Origin: an uncultured Chloroflexaceae bacterium
GTDB lineage: Bacteria; Chloroflexota; Chloroflexia; Chloroflexales; Chloroflexaceae
Reading direction: 5' to 3'
Assembly: GCA_937141995.1 (NCBI GenBank)
Contig: CAKZQX010000898.1
Coordinates: 1-6,722 of the forward strand
DNA length: 6,722 nt
Part shown: in pieces, positions 1 through 6,621 of the stretch
Layout of the letters: the number at the start of each line of letters is the position of its first letter
Numbering within the stretch: position 1 is the first letter of the stretch
Made by a program: the position numbers and the translations under genes
Notes under the pieces: generated by a model
Told to the model about the DNA's origin: nothing
Databases searched by the model: none
The model's input: the letters and a program-made list of their open reading frames with translations, nothing else

Positions 1-2
1 AA

Positions 3-3000
3 GTGATTGTGCAACTGGCGAAAAAACTGTCTGGTGAAGCCCGCCCGCGTACGCCCTGGCCACCCGCGTTGCCGACGGCATTGACGATGTCCTATCCGTT
101 GATTGCAGAATATCTTGCCCCGGATGCGCGCACACTTGTCACGTTGGGGCATAGCAAGCGGTTGGCCCTTAATCCCTTTGCGCAAGCCTGGCTGGAGGGC
201 AGCGGCACCTGGTATGGGCTTGACTGGAACACAACGGCAATGCGTGCCGTTGTCGGGTTGCTGGACAATCCTTACCATGCGCAACAGGGCCCGCTGGTGG
301 TTGATTTTACCCGAGGGCATGCTGTATTGTTTGGCGCGTCGGGTTGGGGTAAAACAACCTTTATGCGCTCACTAGTAGTGAGCCTGGCATGCACCCACTC
401 GCCAGATGAGTTTCAGGCGCATGTGCTCGATCTTGGCGGACATAGTCTCGAAGTGCTGGGAGCATTACCGCACGTCGGGACAATTATTACACCGGATGAG
501 CGTGGCTATGAAGAGCGAGTTCAGGAGTTGTGGCGCGAACTCAATGACCTGGTTGATATGCGTAAGAAACTGTTTACCAAAGCCGGTGTTTCAACCTTTT
601 ACGAGTATAACCGTGTTCCTGACAGACAGCGCGAACCGGCGATCCTGGTTGTACTGGACAATATGACGGAGTTTATCGAGACCTTTGGTGAAATGGGGCA
701 GAAGGCCCGCAAGGGTGATGGTGATAGTTTGCTGGAAGCATTTGTGCTACTGGCACGTCAGGGCAAAGCCTATGGCCTCCATTTTGCCATCTCTGCCAGT
801 CGGTTGAATGCGCTCTCGAGTAAACTCTACAGCCTGTTTACCGAACGATACACGCTCCGTTTGTCCGAGGCAAGTGATTACAGTGCGATTGTTGGTAGTC
901 AGGTGAGCGAGATTGAGGAGATTACCGGGCGCGGCTATACCCGTAGCGGACGGCTGCCACTCGCGTTTCAGGTAGCATTGCCCCCCAACACAGTTGATGA
1001 TCAAGGGCAGGTTAGTGGTGAAATTGCCCAGATCCGCATGCTGGGCGAACGTATGCAGACATACATCAAACAGGCCGCCCATCCCTATCGTCAGCCGCTA
1101 TACATTGCGGCCCTGCCGAAAAGCTCTTCCTATCGGCAGGTGTTACGCGAGGTGTTTCAACTAAGCCAGCAGGAACAGACATTTCTGGATGAGCTTAAAG
1201 TGGCTGTCCAGCAAACATGGGAGCGTCATGCCAGCGCCGAACATGCTGACTGGTTGGAAGTGACGCTGGGTATTACGTCGGGTAATCGTCTGCGCCCACT
1301 CTACTTGGAAGCAAAAAAAGATGGCGTCCACGGCATGATCGCGGGTGGTACCGGCTCCGGCAAGTCTGAACTACTGATGACCCTGATTGTTGGTCTGGCG
1401 CTCAACTACACGCCCGATATTCTCAACTTCGTACTGGTCGATTACAAAGGCGGTGGGGCATTCAAGCCGTTCGAGAGGTTACCGCACTGTGTCGATATTG
1501 TTACGAACCTGAATAAGTCAGCAGTAGACCGTATGTTTACCGCCATCAATGCGGAGATCCGCCGCCGCCAGGCATTGAATGCCGAAACCGGCACGAAGGA
1601 TATTGTTGAATATCGGCTGAAGGGATGGCATAAAACGCATCAAGCCTATCCGCATCTCTTTATCATTATTGATGAATATGCCGAGATGATTGATGCCAAC
1701 CCGGAGTATCGCGCCGAACTCGAGAGTATCACACGCGTTGGTCGTGCGCAGGGAATTAACTTGATCCTGGCATCACAACGGCCCAAGGGTGTCTCAGACC
1801 AGATGCGGGCAAACATCAAGTTGCGACTCTGTCTGCGGGTTGAGCAAACTGATACCAGCCAGGAGTTGTTGCGCCGCCCGGATGCTGCGTTTTTGCCAAA
1901 TAGTATGCCTGGCCGGGGGTATTTGCAGGTGGGGAACGAAACTATCGAACTTATTCAAGTTTCCTACACTGGTGAGGCGCAACCGGATAACCGTGCTCCA
2001 CTGGTTACATGGCCGGAGCGCGTGCAGGGTACCAATCAAGCAGGTAACGTCGAAATACCGCGTCTGTATGATATGGCCGTGACGCTGGTTTCGGAGTTGA
2101 CCAGTGGTCAGCAGGTAGCAAAACCCTGGCCGAGTTTTCTACCAGATACCTTTAGTTTGCAAATGCCACTCCTCGATGCAAAAAACAACCAGACATTTAT
2201 TCTCGAACCTGCAGTGACAGACTGGTTGAACAATGATATTGAGGGTCTCTGGGCCGGGGTAGACTGGCAGAAAGATGCGTTGTATCCGGTTGTTGGTCTG
2301 GTGGATGACCCAGCCGAAGCAGCACAGGATCCATTGCGGGTGAACTTGCGCACCAATCATCTGGCAATATTTGGTGATGCCGGCTTAGGTAAAACCACCC
2401 TGTTGCGCACACTGCTTATCAGCCTGATGGCTACGCACTCCCCGGCCGAATTTCAGGCCTATGTGCTTGATCTGGGAGGACGCAACCTGCGTAGTATGGA
2501 AGCATTTCCGCATGTTGGCGCAGTCGTTCATGCTAATGATGAGCATTTCGACGAGCGGCTGCAACGCTTGATGGAAAAATTGTCGCGCATGACGGAGCAA
2601 CGGCAGCAGATGATTAGCGAAGCCGATGTCAGTACAATTTATGAATTTAATGCACGCTACCCTGATCAGTTGCTGCCACCAATCGTGGTGGTGATCGATA
2701 ACTATGTTGAGCTACAAGAAAACTATGACGATCTGATTGCCAATGTCCTGTTACCAATGTTACGTCGTTCACTCTCGGTTGGTATTGTTTTTGTAATTAC
2801 ATGTAATGTCCCGAACAATATCGCAAGCAAAGTCTACAACATGTTTGGTGAGCGATTGACATTCAAACAGACAAACTTTGATCGCTATATCGATATTGTC
2901 GGGCGCGGCGCAGTGGAGATTGATGACCTGCCGGGACGGGGCTATATACGTCGCACTCGGCGACCACTGCTGTTCCACGCGGCCCAGGCGGTAGGGCTAT

Positions 3001-4334
3001 TCCAGCCGGATGAGCCGGACCGGCGTGATGCGGCTGACGAGCTTCGCCTGATGACAGAGGCAATGCACGCCTGTCTGGAAAAACGTAAACTCCGGTATAC
3101 CCGCCTCGATCCCATTGATATTCTGCCAGGACGGATTGCGCTCGACAGTGTAATACAGCATGCTGTGCCGGTATCGCCCCAACGGATTGAAGCAGTGATC
3201 GGGCAGACGGGCTCACTCGAAACAGCTCTGTTTGATCTCAATCAGTCAGGACCACATTTTGTGATTGCCGGACCACCGCGATCAGGCAAAACGACGACGT
3301 TGTATAACTGGGTGCTGTCACTCGCCGAACGGTATCCACCTGAGCGCGTCAAATTTGTCCTGGTTGATATGCAGCGCAAGTTCTTTGAATATGGTGGGAA
3401 ACAGCGCCTGAGTGAACTACCGCATGTGCTGACCACCGTCGCTGAAGTTGAACAGATGCTTGTATTAGTAACCCATCTGCAAACAGAGGTGACGGTCCTG
3501 GCGAACCAACCCAATGCTACCTACAAGCTCTTCGTCGTCATCGATAACTATGACGAATTCAACGAAGAGACTGACAAAGACCGTAATCTGATTCGTGACC
3601 TGGCTACACTGGCCCGACGGTATGGCCGTGATGGACTGCACTTTATTATCAGTGGTGTACTTGATGGCAGCAAGAGCGATTTTCAGCGCCGGATTCAAGC
3701 GGCGAATTCGGGCATTGGTCTACAAACCGCACAGGCTCTCGACACGTTTCGCGTAGCACGCATGCCTGCCGCACTACGACGCGGTGAATTGCCATTGGGC
3801 CGCGGATATATGGTTCAATCCGGGCAGCCAACCCTGATTCAGGTTGCCGTCCCCTGGGCGTCAAGTGGCTTTGTGGCAACCACCGGCGACTTCGAGAATG
3901 AAACGGAGCAGTTGATCCAGACACTCGACACCTGGGTGCAAAAGCTTTGTGCGCGTTATCCTGACCAGCGGGCGTGCTGGGCTTCCGGGACGGTAGAGCC
4001 GGAGCCGACGCAGATGACCACACCCCAGCAGAGCGCGAAAACCCGGCGTATGATCGAAGTGCTTCAGGCTGGTATGCGCAAAGAGCTTGCCCGGTTGCAG
4101 GATGGAAATGGGGCTGAAGAATTGCTGACGACAGCACTGGTGCAGCAGATGAATGCCAGCGGTTGGCAGGATGAAGCCATATTAAAGCCGCTGCTGAAGG
4201 GACTCTGGATTAAAGAACAGGTGGCAACAGGGATCTATTCCAGGGAAGAAGCGGAAGATATGTTCAATACCTGGGATATCGACTCGGTTCTGGACATGCT
4301 TGAGCATTTTCTGTCGAGCGGATCGGCAACGTAG
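3..4334 (+). CDS. EccC/EssC-like type VII secretion ATPase with four FtsK/SpoIIIE domains (5' partial)
   Basis: Cytoplasmic motor ATPase of a T7SS-like export system, from motifs. The frame is open at the left edge, so the first visible residue is probably not the start; any N-terminal membrane helices lie outside. Numbering from base 3 as residue 1, four P-loops are seen: GASGWGKT (111-118), GGTGSGKS (448-455), GDAGLGKT (791-798) and GPPRSGKT (1090-1097). The second domain resembles EccC D1: VDYKGGG at 479-485, Walker B IIIDEY with D557/E558, and SQRP at 591-594. The other Walker B motifs read D-N (D219/N220, D899/N900, D1181/N1182), suggesting nucleotide binding with little hydrolysis. Each domain ends with GRGY (309, 637, 978, 1266). 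Domains 1 and 3 share a GxDW...VVGL.D.P lead-in (near 72-90 and 752-770), like EccC D2. Residues from about 1290 to 1443 form a charged, probably helical extension. The visible part already exceeds typical EccC (about 1300 residues). An FHA gene follows. The family call is firm; secretion substrates are unknown. Confidence 0.9.
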   Translation: MIVQLAKKLSGEARPRTPWPPALPTALTMSYPLIAEYLAPDARTLVTLGHSKRLALNPFAQAWLEGSGTWYGLDWNTTAMRAVVGLLDNPYHAQQGPLVVDFTRGHAVLFGASGWGKTTFMRSLVVSLACTHSPDEFQAHVLDLGGHSLEVLGALPHVGTIITPDERGYEERVQELWRELNDLVDMRKKLFTKAGVSTFYEYNRVPDRQREPAILVVLDNMTEFIETFGEMGQKARKGDGDSLLEAFVLLARQGKAYGLHFAISASRLNALSSKLYSLFTERYTLRLSEASDYSAIVGSQVSEIEEITGRGYTRSGRLPLAFQVALPPNTVDDQGQVSGEIAQIRMLGERMQTYIKQAAHPYRQPLYIAALPKSSSYRQVLREVFQLSQQEQTFLDELKVAVQQTWERHASAEHADWLEVTLGITSGNRLRPLYLEAKKDGVHGMIAGGTGSGKSELLMTLIVGLALNYTPDILNFVLVDYKGGGAFKPFERLPHCVDIVTNLNKSAVDRMFTAINAEIRRRQALNAETGTKDIVEYRLKGWHKTHQAYPHLFIIIDEYAEMIDANPEYRAELESITRVGRAQGINLILASQRPKGVSDQMRANIKLRLCLRVEQTDTSQELLRRPDAAFLPNSMPGRGYLQVGNETIELIQVSYTGEAQPDNRAPLVTWPERVQGTNQAGNVEIPRLYDMAVTLVSELTSGQQVAKPWPSFLPDTFSLQMPLLDAKNNQTFILEPAVTDWLNNDIEGLWAGVDWQKDALYPVVGLVDDPAEAAQDPLRVNLRTNHLAIFGDAGLGKTTLLRTLLISLMATHSPAEFQAYVLDLGGRNLRSMEAFPHVGAVVHANDEHFDERLQRLMEKLSRMTEQRQQMISEADVSTIYEFNARYPDQLLPPIVVVIDNYVELQENYDDLIANVLLPMLRRSLSVGIVFVITCNVPNNIASKVYNMFGERLTFKQTNFDRYIDIVGRGAVEIDDLPGRGYIRRTRRPLLFHAAQAVGLFQPDEPDRRDAADELRLMTEAMHACLEKRKLRYTRLDPIDILPGRIALDSVIQHAVPVSPQRIEAVIGQTGSLETALFDLNQSGPHFVIAGPPRSGKTTTLYNWVLSLAERYPPERVKFVLVDMQRKFFEYGGKQRLSELPHVLTTVAEVEQMLVLVTHLQTEVTVLANQPNATYKLFVVIDNYDEFNEETDKDRNLIRDLATLARRYGRDGLHFIISGVLDGSKSDFQRRIQAANSGIGLQTAQALDTFRVARMPAALRRGELPLGRGYMVQSGQPTLIQVAVPWASSGFVATTGDFENETEQLIQTLDTWVQKLCARYPDQRACWASGTVEPEPTQMTTPQQSAKTRRMIEVLQAGMRKELARLQDGNGAEELLTTALVQQMNASGWQDEAILKPLLKGLWIKEQVATGIYSREEAEDMFNTWDIDSVLDMLEHFLSSGSAT

Positions 4335-4345
4335 GCGCATGTCGG

Positions 4346-4370
4346 GGTGGCGTGGTTTGCTCCGCCAACC
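4346..4370 (+). other. Intercistronic stem-loop between the ATPase and FHA genes
   Basis: The 60-base gap between the two genes contains GGT-GGCG (4346-4352) facing CGCC-A-ACC (4363-4370), a seven-pair stem with one bulged A and a loop of about ten bases. No T-run follows, so it is not a canonical intrinsic terminator. It may affect mRNA stability or relative expression of the two genes. Its function is not shown by the sequence. Confidence 0.3.
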
Positions 4371-4375
4371 GATGC

Positions 4376-4385
4376 GGAGAAGGAG
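4376..4385 (+). promoter_or_regulatory. Ribosome binding site of the FHA gene
   Basis: A strong purine-rich Shine-Dalgarno stretch, GGAGAAGGAG, ends nine bases before the ATG at 4395. It decides the start of the FHA gene and shows that this gene is translated independently of the ATPase upstream, whose stop lies 60 bases before. Confidence 0.7.
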
Positions 4386-4394
4386 CGTTGAGAT

Positions 4395-5048
4395 ATGGGT
4401 GCCAATCAACCACGGCTGGAGTTGTTCATCGACATTTTTGAGCAGAAGAACCAGCGTGCCCTGGCGCTGGCCGAACTGGAGCCGCCGGGGTTGGTCGAGG
4501 CAATTTTGCAGGAGTTTCGCGAACTGGAATATCTGGGAGATACGCCGGCCAGTTATCAGTTGCTGCGCGCAAACGACCAAACAGTGCTTGATGATAAGCG
4601 TCCGCTCAATAAACAACATATTACCGATAGTACGCGGTTAATTCTCCAGGAGCGCGAGGTTCCGTTGCCCGAGGGGACGCAACGCCCGACGCGGCATATT
4701 TATATGCGGGAACAACAGACCAGCAAGGTTTATAAACTCTCCTGGCTGCCAGCAATTATCGGACGTCCCGGTCAGAACCAGGCACATAACGACTGGGTGT
4801 TGGTAAACCTGAGTTCTCACCGTACCGGGTTGCGGGTCTCGCGCCGCCATGCCCAGATCAGCGAGTCGCACGGGAACTACTTCATCGAGAGCCTGTCGTC
4901 CAACCCAACCGCGCTTGAGGATAACGTGGGAACATGGACACTACTTGAACCTGACGCACGCTATGCTCTACATCACGGCGATTTTATTCACCTCGAACGG
5001 AGCAAAATCGTACTCAAGTTCATTATCCGTACAGAGGAGCAAGCATAA
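4395..5048 (+). CDS. Ubiquitin-like (YukD/EsaB-type) domain fused to an FHA domain, T7SS accessory protein
   Basis: A 217-residue soluble protein with no signal peptide or membrane segment. The FHA domain occupies roughly residues 115-213. It has the G123-R124 pair, the S149-R-R-H152 motif that contacts phosphothreonine-containing peptides, an N170-P-T in place of the usual N-G-T, and a late HHGDFIHL strand typical of the fold. Residues 1-92 have low sequence identity to anything I can name, but the pattern (amphipathic first strands, a helix, YQLLRANDQTVLDDKRPL, then DSTRLILQE) is that of the ubiquitin-like YukD/EsaB subunit of type VII secretion systems. In Firmicutes, FHA domains sit at the N-terminus of EssC and YukD is a separate protein; here they seem to be combined in one partner encoded beside the ATPase. 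A likely role is coupling threonine phosphorylation to motor assembly. The FHA call is secure; the ubiquitin-like call is inferred from pattern and context. Confidence 0.87.
   Translation: MGANQPRLELFIDIFEQKNQRALALAELEPPGLVEAILQEFRELEYLGDTPASYQLLRANDQTVLDDKRPLNKQHITDSTRLILQEREVPLPEGTQRPTRHIYMREQQTSKVYKLSWLPAIIGRPGQNQAHNDWVLVNLSSHRTGLRVSRRHAQISESHGNYFIESLSSNPTALEDNVGTWTLLEPDARYALHHGDFIHLERSKIVLKFIIRTEEQA
5034..5039 (+). promoter_or_regulatory. Ribosome binding site for the overlapping third reading frame
   Basis: GAGGAG, lying inside the last codons of the FHA gene (the two Glu codons), sits eight bases before the ATG at 5048. The ATG shares one base with the FHA stop codon (TAATG). This arrangement is typical of translationally coupled operon genes and is the main reason to regard the next frame as having been a gene. 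The two Glu codons could also produce the motif by chance. Confidence 0.4.
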
Positions 5049-5232
5049 TGGGAGACCATCACAAACCGGAGACCATCACAAACCGGGGATTGGCCCATTC
5101 TGATGCGGGAAAACTGTCGTGTGAAGTTGCATTGAACCTGGTTATTGCTCATTCCAATACGGTCTCCACTCATCGCTGCGCCGTTATCTGGGGGCTCGCC
5201 CGTTGGTGTGCGCTCGCTGCTTGTGCGCACAC
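5048..5232 (+). pseudogene. N-terminal remnant of a third operon gene, cut off by the IS remnant
   Basis: An open frame begins MGDHHKPETITNRGLAHSDA at a TAATG overlap with the FHA stop. It continues for about 61 codons without a stop until the left inverted repeat of the insertion element, then reads 22 more codons into the element and stops at 5297-5299. I do not recognise the protein and see no domain motif, signal peptide or membrane helix. The position suggests a third member of the secretion operon truncated by the element. Against this, the frame depends on a 17-bp tandem duplication just after the start: with one copy it would stop after 12 codons. It may be fortuitous read-through rather than a decayed gene. 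Confidence 0.35.
5051..5084 (+). repeat. Perfect 17-bp tandem duplication (two copies)
   Basis: The unit GGAGACCATCACAAACC occurs at 5051-5067 and again at 5068-5084 with no mismatch, directly after the ATG at 5048. Seventeen is not a multiple of three, so a change in copy number changes the downstream frame. One copy gives a 12-codon frame ending at the TGA within 5100-5104, three copies give about 34 codons, and the two copies present give the longest frame. The perfect identity suggests a recent event. Confidence 0.9.
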
Positions 5233-5233
5233 C
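5205..5233. other. Stem-loop abutting the left end of the insertion element
   Basis: GGTGTGCGC (5205-5213) pairs perfectly with GCGCACACC (5225-5233) across an 11-base loop. The last base of the stem is the first base of the left terminal inverted repeat. No T-run follows. It could be an operon-end hairpin that was used as the target site, but there is no matching half on the right side of the element. Confidence 0.5.
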
Positions 5234-5257
5234 CCTAGCGTAACGTTTGTGCAATCA
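5233..5257 (+). repeat. Left terminal inverted repeat of the IS
   Basis: The outer end begins CCCTAGCGTAACG and the inner end is TTTGTGCAATCA. It matches the reverse complement of 6093-6117 in 24 of 25 positions; the single difference is G at 5245 against T in the complement of the right end. Confidence 0.93.
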
Positions 5258-5270
5258 CGGGGCATGTCGT

Positions 5271-5965
5271 TCATGCATGCGCCCAATCGGATTGTTTGAA
5301 CAACGGGAGGACTTCTTGAATCGCCACCTGGCCCGACAGGACAATGGTGGCCCCAGCAAACGGGCTGCGATCATCGAACCGCAGCGCCATGCCGGTTGCG
5401 GTGGTGATGACCTCGGCCCGGCACTGGGCCAGCACGCGCACCAGGGTCTTGACTTCGCCGAGCGCCTCCTGCAACGCATGATGCGCATCACGCACCAGCG
5501 GGCGCAGCCACTGCCCAGCCCAGCGCACGAAATTGGCAGCAAACAGGCTGAACTGCTCCTGGATCTGCATACCAATCGGCGAGCGCACCAACGGGCGGCG
5601 CATGGTCACCACGCCCTGTTGCGCTTTGCTGCCTGCTTCGATGATCTGACGGGCGTTCTCCTGCTGGAACCACTGCGGGGCCCGCAGATCCGTTCGTCCA
5701 TACCTCAGCACTGTCGTGTACCGCATCCGATCAGCCCCAGATTCTGGGCATACGCCCCCAGCAGCACCAGCAAGGCGTGATCGGTGACCGTGGCGACGGG
5801 CGGATCGGCGGGTGGCACGGGCGGCACGGCTGGGGCAGACACCGGTGCCGGCGTGGCATCCGGCGGTGGTGCGGATCCCAGTCCCCACCACGACCATCCG
5901 GTTGCCCACAGATGCGTGGTCATATCCAGCAAGGCGGGCATCCACAGCAACGGCGGTATAATCAT
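5271..5965 (-). pseudogene. DDE transposase with internal deletion and frame break
   Basis: On the minus strand an ATG at 5965-5963 with AAAGGA seven bases upstream starts MIIPPLLWMPALLDMTTHLW. It continues through a Pro/Ala-rich linker to a helical segment ending GAYAQNLGLI near 5730. The frame then runs to a stop at 5707-5705. In another frame, transposase-like sequence resumes (WFQQENARQIIEAGSK, then QEQFSLFAANFVRWAGQWL) and ends at TGA 5273-5271. The two parts look like the N- and C-terminal parts of one transposase of roughly 400 or more residues, so about half, including the region of the first catalytic aspartates, appears deleted near 5700-5735. The C-terminal part resembles the Y-x2-R-x3-E signature of IS4-type enzymes: R (5651-5649) and E (5639-5637) are present, but the tyrosine position reads Glu (5660-5658). 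The length of 695 bases is not a multiple of three. Transposase identity is from pattern memory, not a search. Confidence 0.75.
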
Positions 5966-5968
5966 CCT

Positions 5969-6036
5969 GGAGTCCTTTCGTCTGGTCAGGCTGCTTTGGC
6001 TTGCACCTGCAAGTCTGACACAGATGGAAGGACTCC
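5969..6036 (-). promoter_or_regulatory. Leader inverted repeat that could hide the transposase ribosome binding site
   Basis: In the minus-strand transcript, GGAGTCCTT (6036-6028) is the perfect complement of AAGGACTCC (5977-5969), and the second arm contains the AAGGA Shine-Dalgarno core just before the transposase ATG at 5965. The 50-base loop contains a further palindrome, CTTGCA-CC-TGCAAG (6000-6013). A transcript entering from outside would fold and block the ribosome binding site. Some insertion sequences (such as IS10 and IS50) are known to use this kind of device to stop read-through expression. The pairing is seen; the function is inferred. Confidence 0.5.
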
Positions 6037-6092
6037 GCGAGCATTCAGTTGTCAATGTTCAAAAATGAACTGGTGTACGACGACTGAGCGTC

Positions 6093-6117
6093 TGATTGCA
6101 CAAAAGTTACGCTAGGG
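6093..6117 (-). repeat. Right terminal inverted repeat of the IS
   Basis: Read on the plus strand, the inner end is TGATTGCACAAAA and the outer end GTTACGCTAGGG. It is the reverse complement of the left end with one mismatch. It lies at the transposase 5' side. Confidence 0.93.
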
Positions 6118-6621
6118 CTTGTCAGCGCTTTAACTTTCCGACCAACCAGGCCCTCACCCGAGATTCGTGTCATCAGCCACATTACGCTGGAGCGTGTAGG
6201 CTTACGCCCTATCCCTGGGGGTGTGACAGTCGTCCCAGAATCATGGTTCTGGTGCGAACTGGACCTGGGGTGCCCCAAGCGCGCCGCAGTGGAATGCGAA
6301 GACACCTGGCAAAAAAGGCCGAGATTGGGCAAAAACTCGTACCAGACGTTCATGTCACCCAAAGATACCGAAAGAACGCATACGATGACATCTGCCGTGC
6401 TGCCTCTTCTCTCTTGATAGCTTCACAATGAGATATGTCAGTGGTTTGTCGCTTTTTACAGGAACGTTTTTCCGCCCCGCACGAGCCCGGATGATGACCG
6501 TCCCGCCGCCGGGCGAGCACCCACTGCCATACGTCATATGATCGGCAGCAGAACCAGGCACACACGGCGTGCGTCTGGTCGTGCTCCCCGTCGTTCCGGA
6601 GCGACACCCCGTGCCTACCCC
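6118..6621. other. Unassigned stretch between the IS remnant and the recombinase
   Basis: About 500 bases without a supportable gene. Open frames exist on both strands and overlap each other: on the plus strand one passes through the right inverted repeat and continues to a TGA at 6415-6417, with an ATG at 6223 and a segment reading PESWFWCELDLGCPKRAA; on the minus strand two frames overlap in 6350-6625. None has a convincing ribosome binding site or a family motif. No tRNA or rRNA is visible. A near-palindrome GTCGTTCCGGAGCGAC sits at 6590-6605, just beyond the recombinase stop. The stretch may include the far side of the gene interrupted by the IS or the attachment-site side of an integrated element. 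Confidence 0.4.

Larger units (their letters stand above)
5233..6117 (-). mobile_element. Internally deleted insertion sequence (non-autonomous IS derivative, 885 bp)
   Basis: The element is defined by 25-bp terminal inverted repeats at 5233-5257 and 6093-6117 and by a broken minus-strand transposase between them whose stop codon lies 13 bases inside the left repeat. The layout (short repeats, one gene, a leader of about 130 bases before the start) is that of an ordinary DDE insertion sequence. A large internal piece of the transposase is missing, so the element cannot move alone but could be mobilised in trans by an intact relative, since both ends are nearly perfect. No target-site duplication is visible: the left flank ends in GCGCACAC and the right flank begins CTTGTCAG. 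The family was not determined; IS4/IS1380-like is plausible. Confidence 0.85.

Noticed and set aside
3649..4137. A 162-codon open frame on the minus strand
   Set aside because: It lies opposite the fourth FtsK domain and C-terminal tail of the ATPase, has low-complexity Arg/Ser/Pro-rich content and no ribosome binding site or motif. The other antisense frames within 747-3700 are shadows of the same kind.
4335..4394. Intrinsic terminator after the ATPase gene
   Set aside because: The stem-loop at 4346-4370 has no T-run and is followed at once by a strong ribosome binding site and the FHA gene, so an operon is more likely.
5051..5084. CRISPR-like array
   Set aside because: The two copies are directly adjacent without spacers and there are no further units or cas genes.
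5247..5780. A 177-codon plus-strand open frame opposite the transposase
   Set aside because: It is the complement of the transposase remnant, whose minus-strand reading gives recognisable transposase segments and lies between matching inverted repeats.
6027..6055. TTGACA on the minus strand (6055-6050) as a -35 box for the transposase
   Set aside because: At the expected 17-base spacing the -10 position reads TCCTTC, which is not a credible -10 box.
5219..6123. GCTTGT near both ends of the IS as a possible target-site duplication
   Set aside because: The left copy (5219-5224) is eight bases away from the inverted repeat while the right one overlaps its last base, so the two are not placed as a duplication would be.
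6118..6621. tRNA gene or tRNA-derived attachment site next to the integrase
   Set aside because: No T-arm consensus with a matching acceptor stem or CCA-like end was found on either strand.
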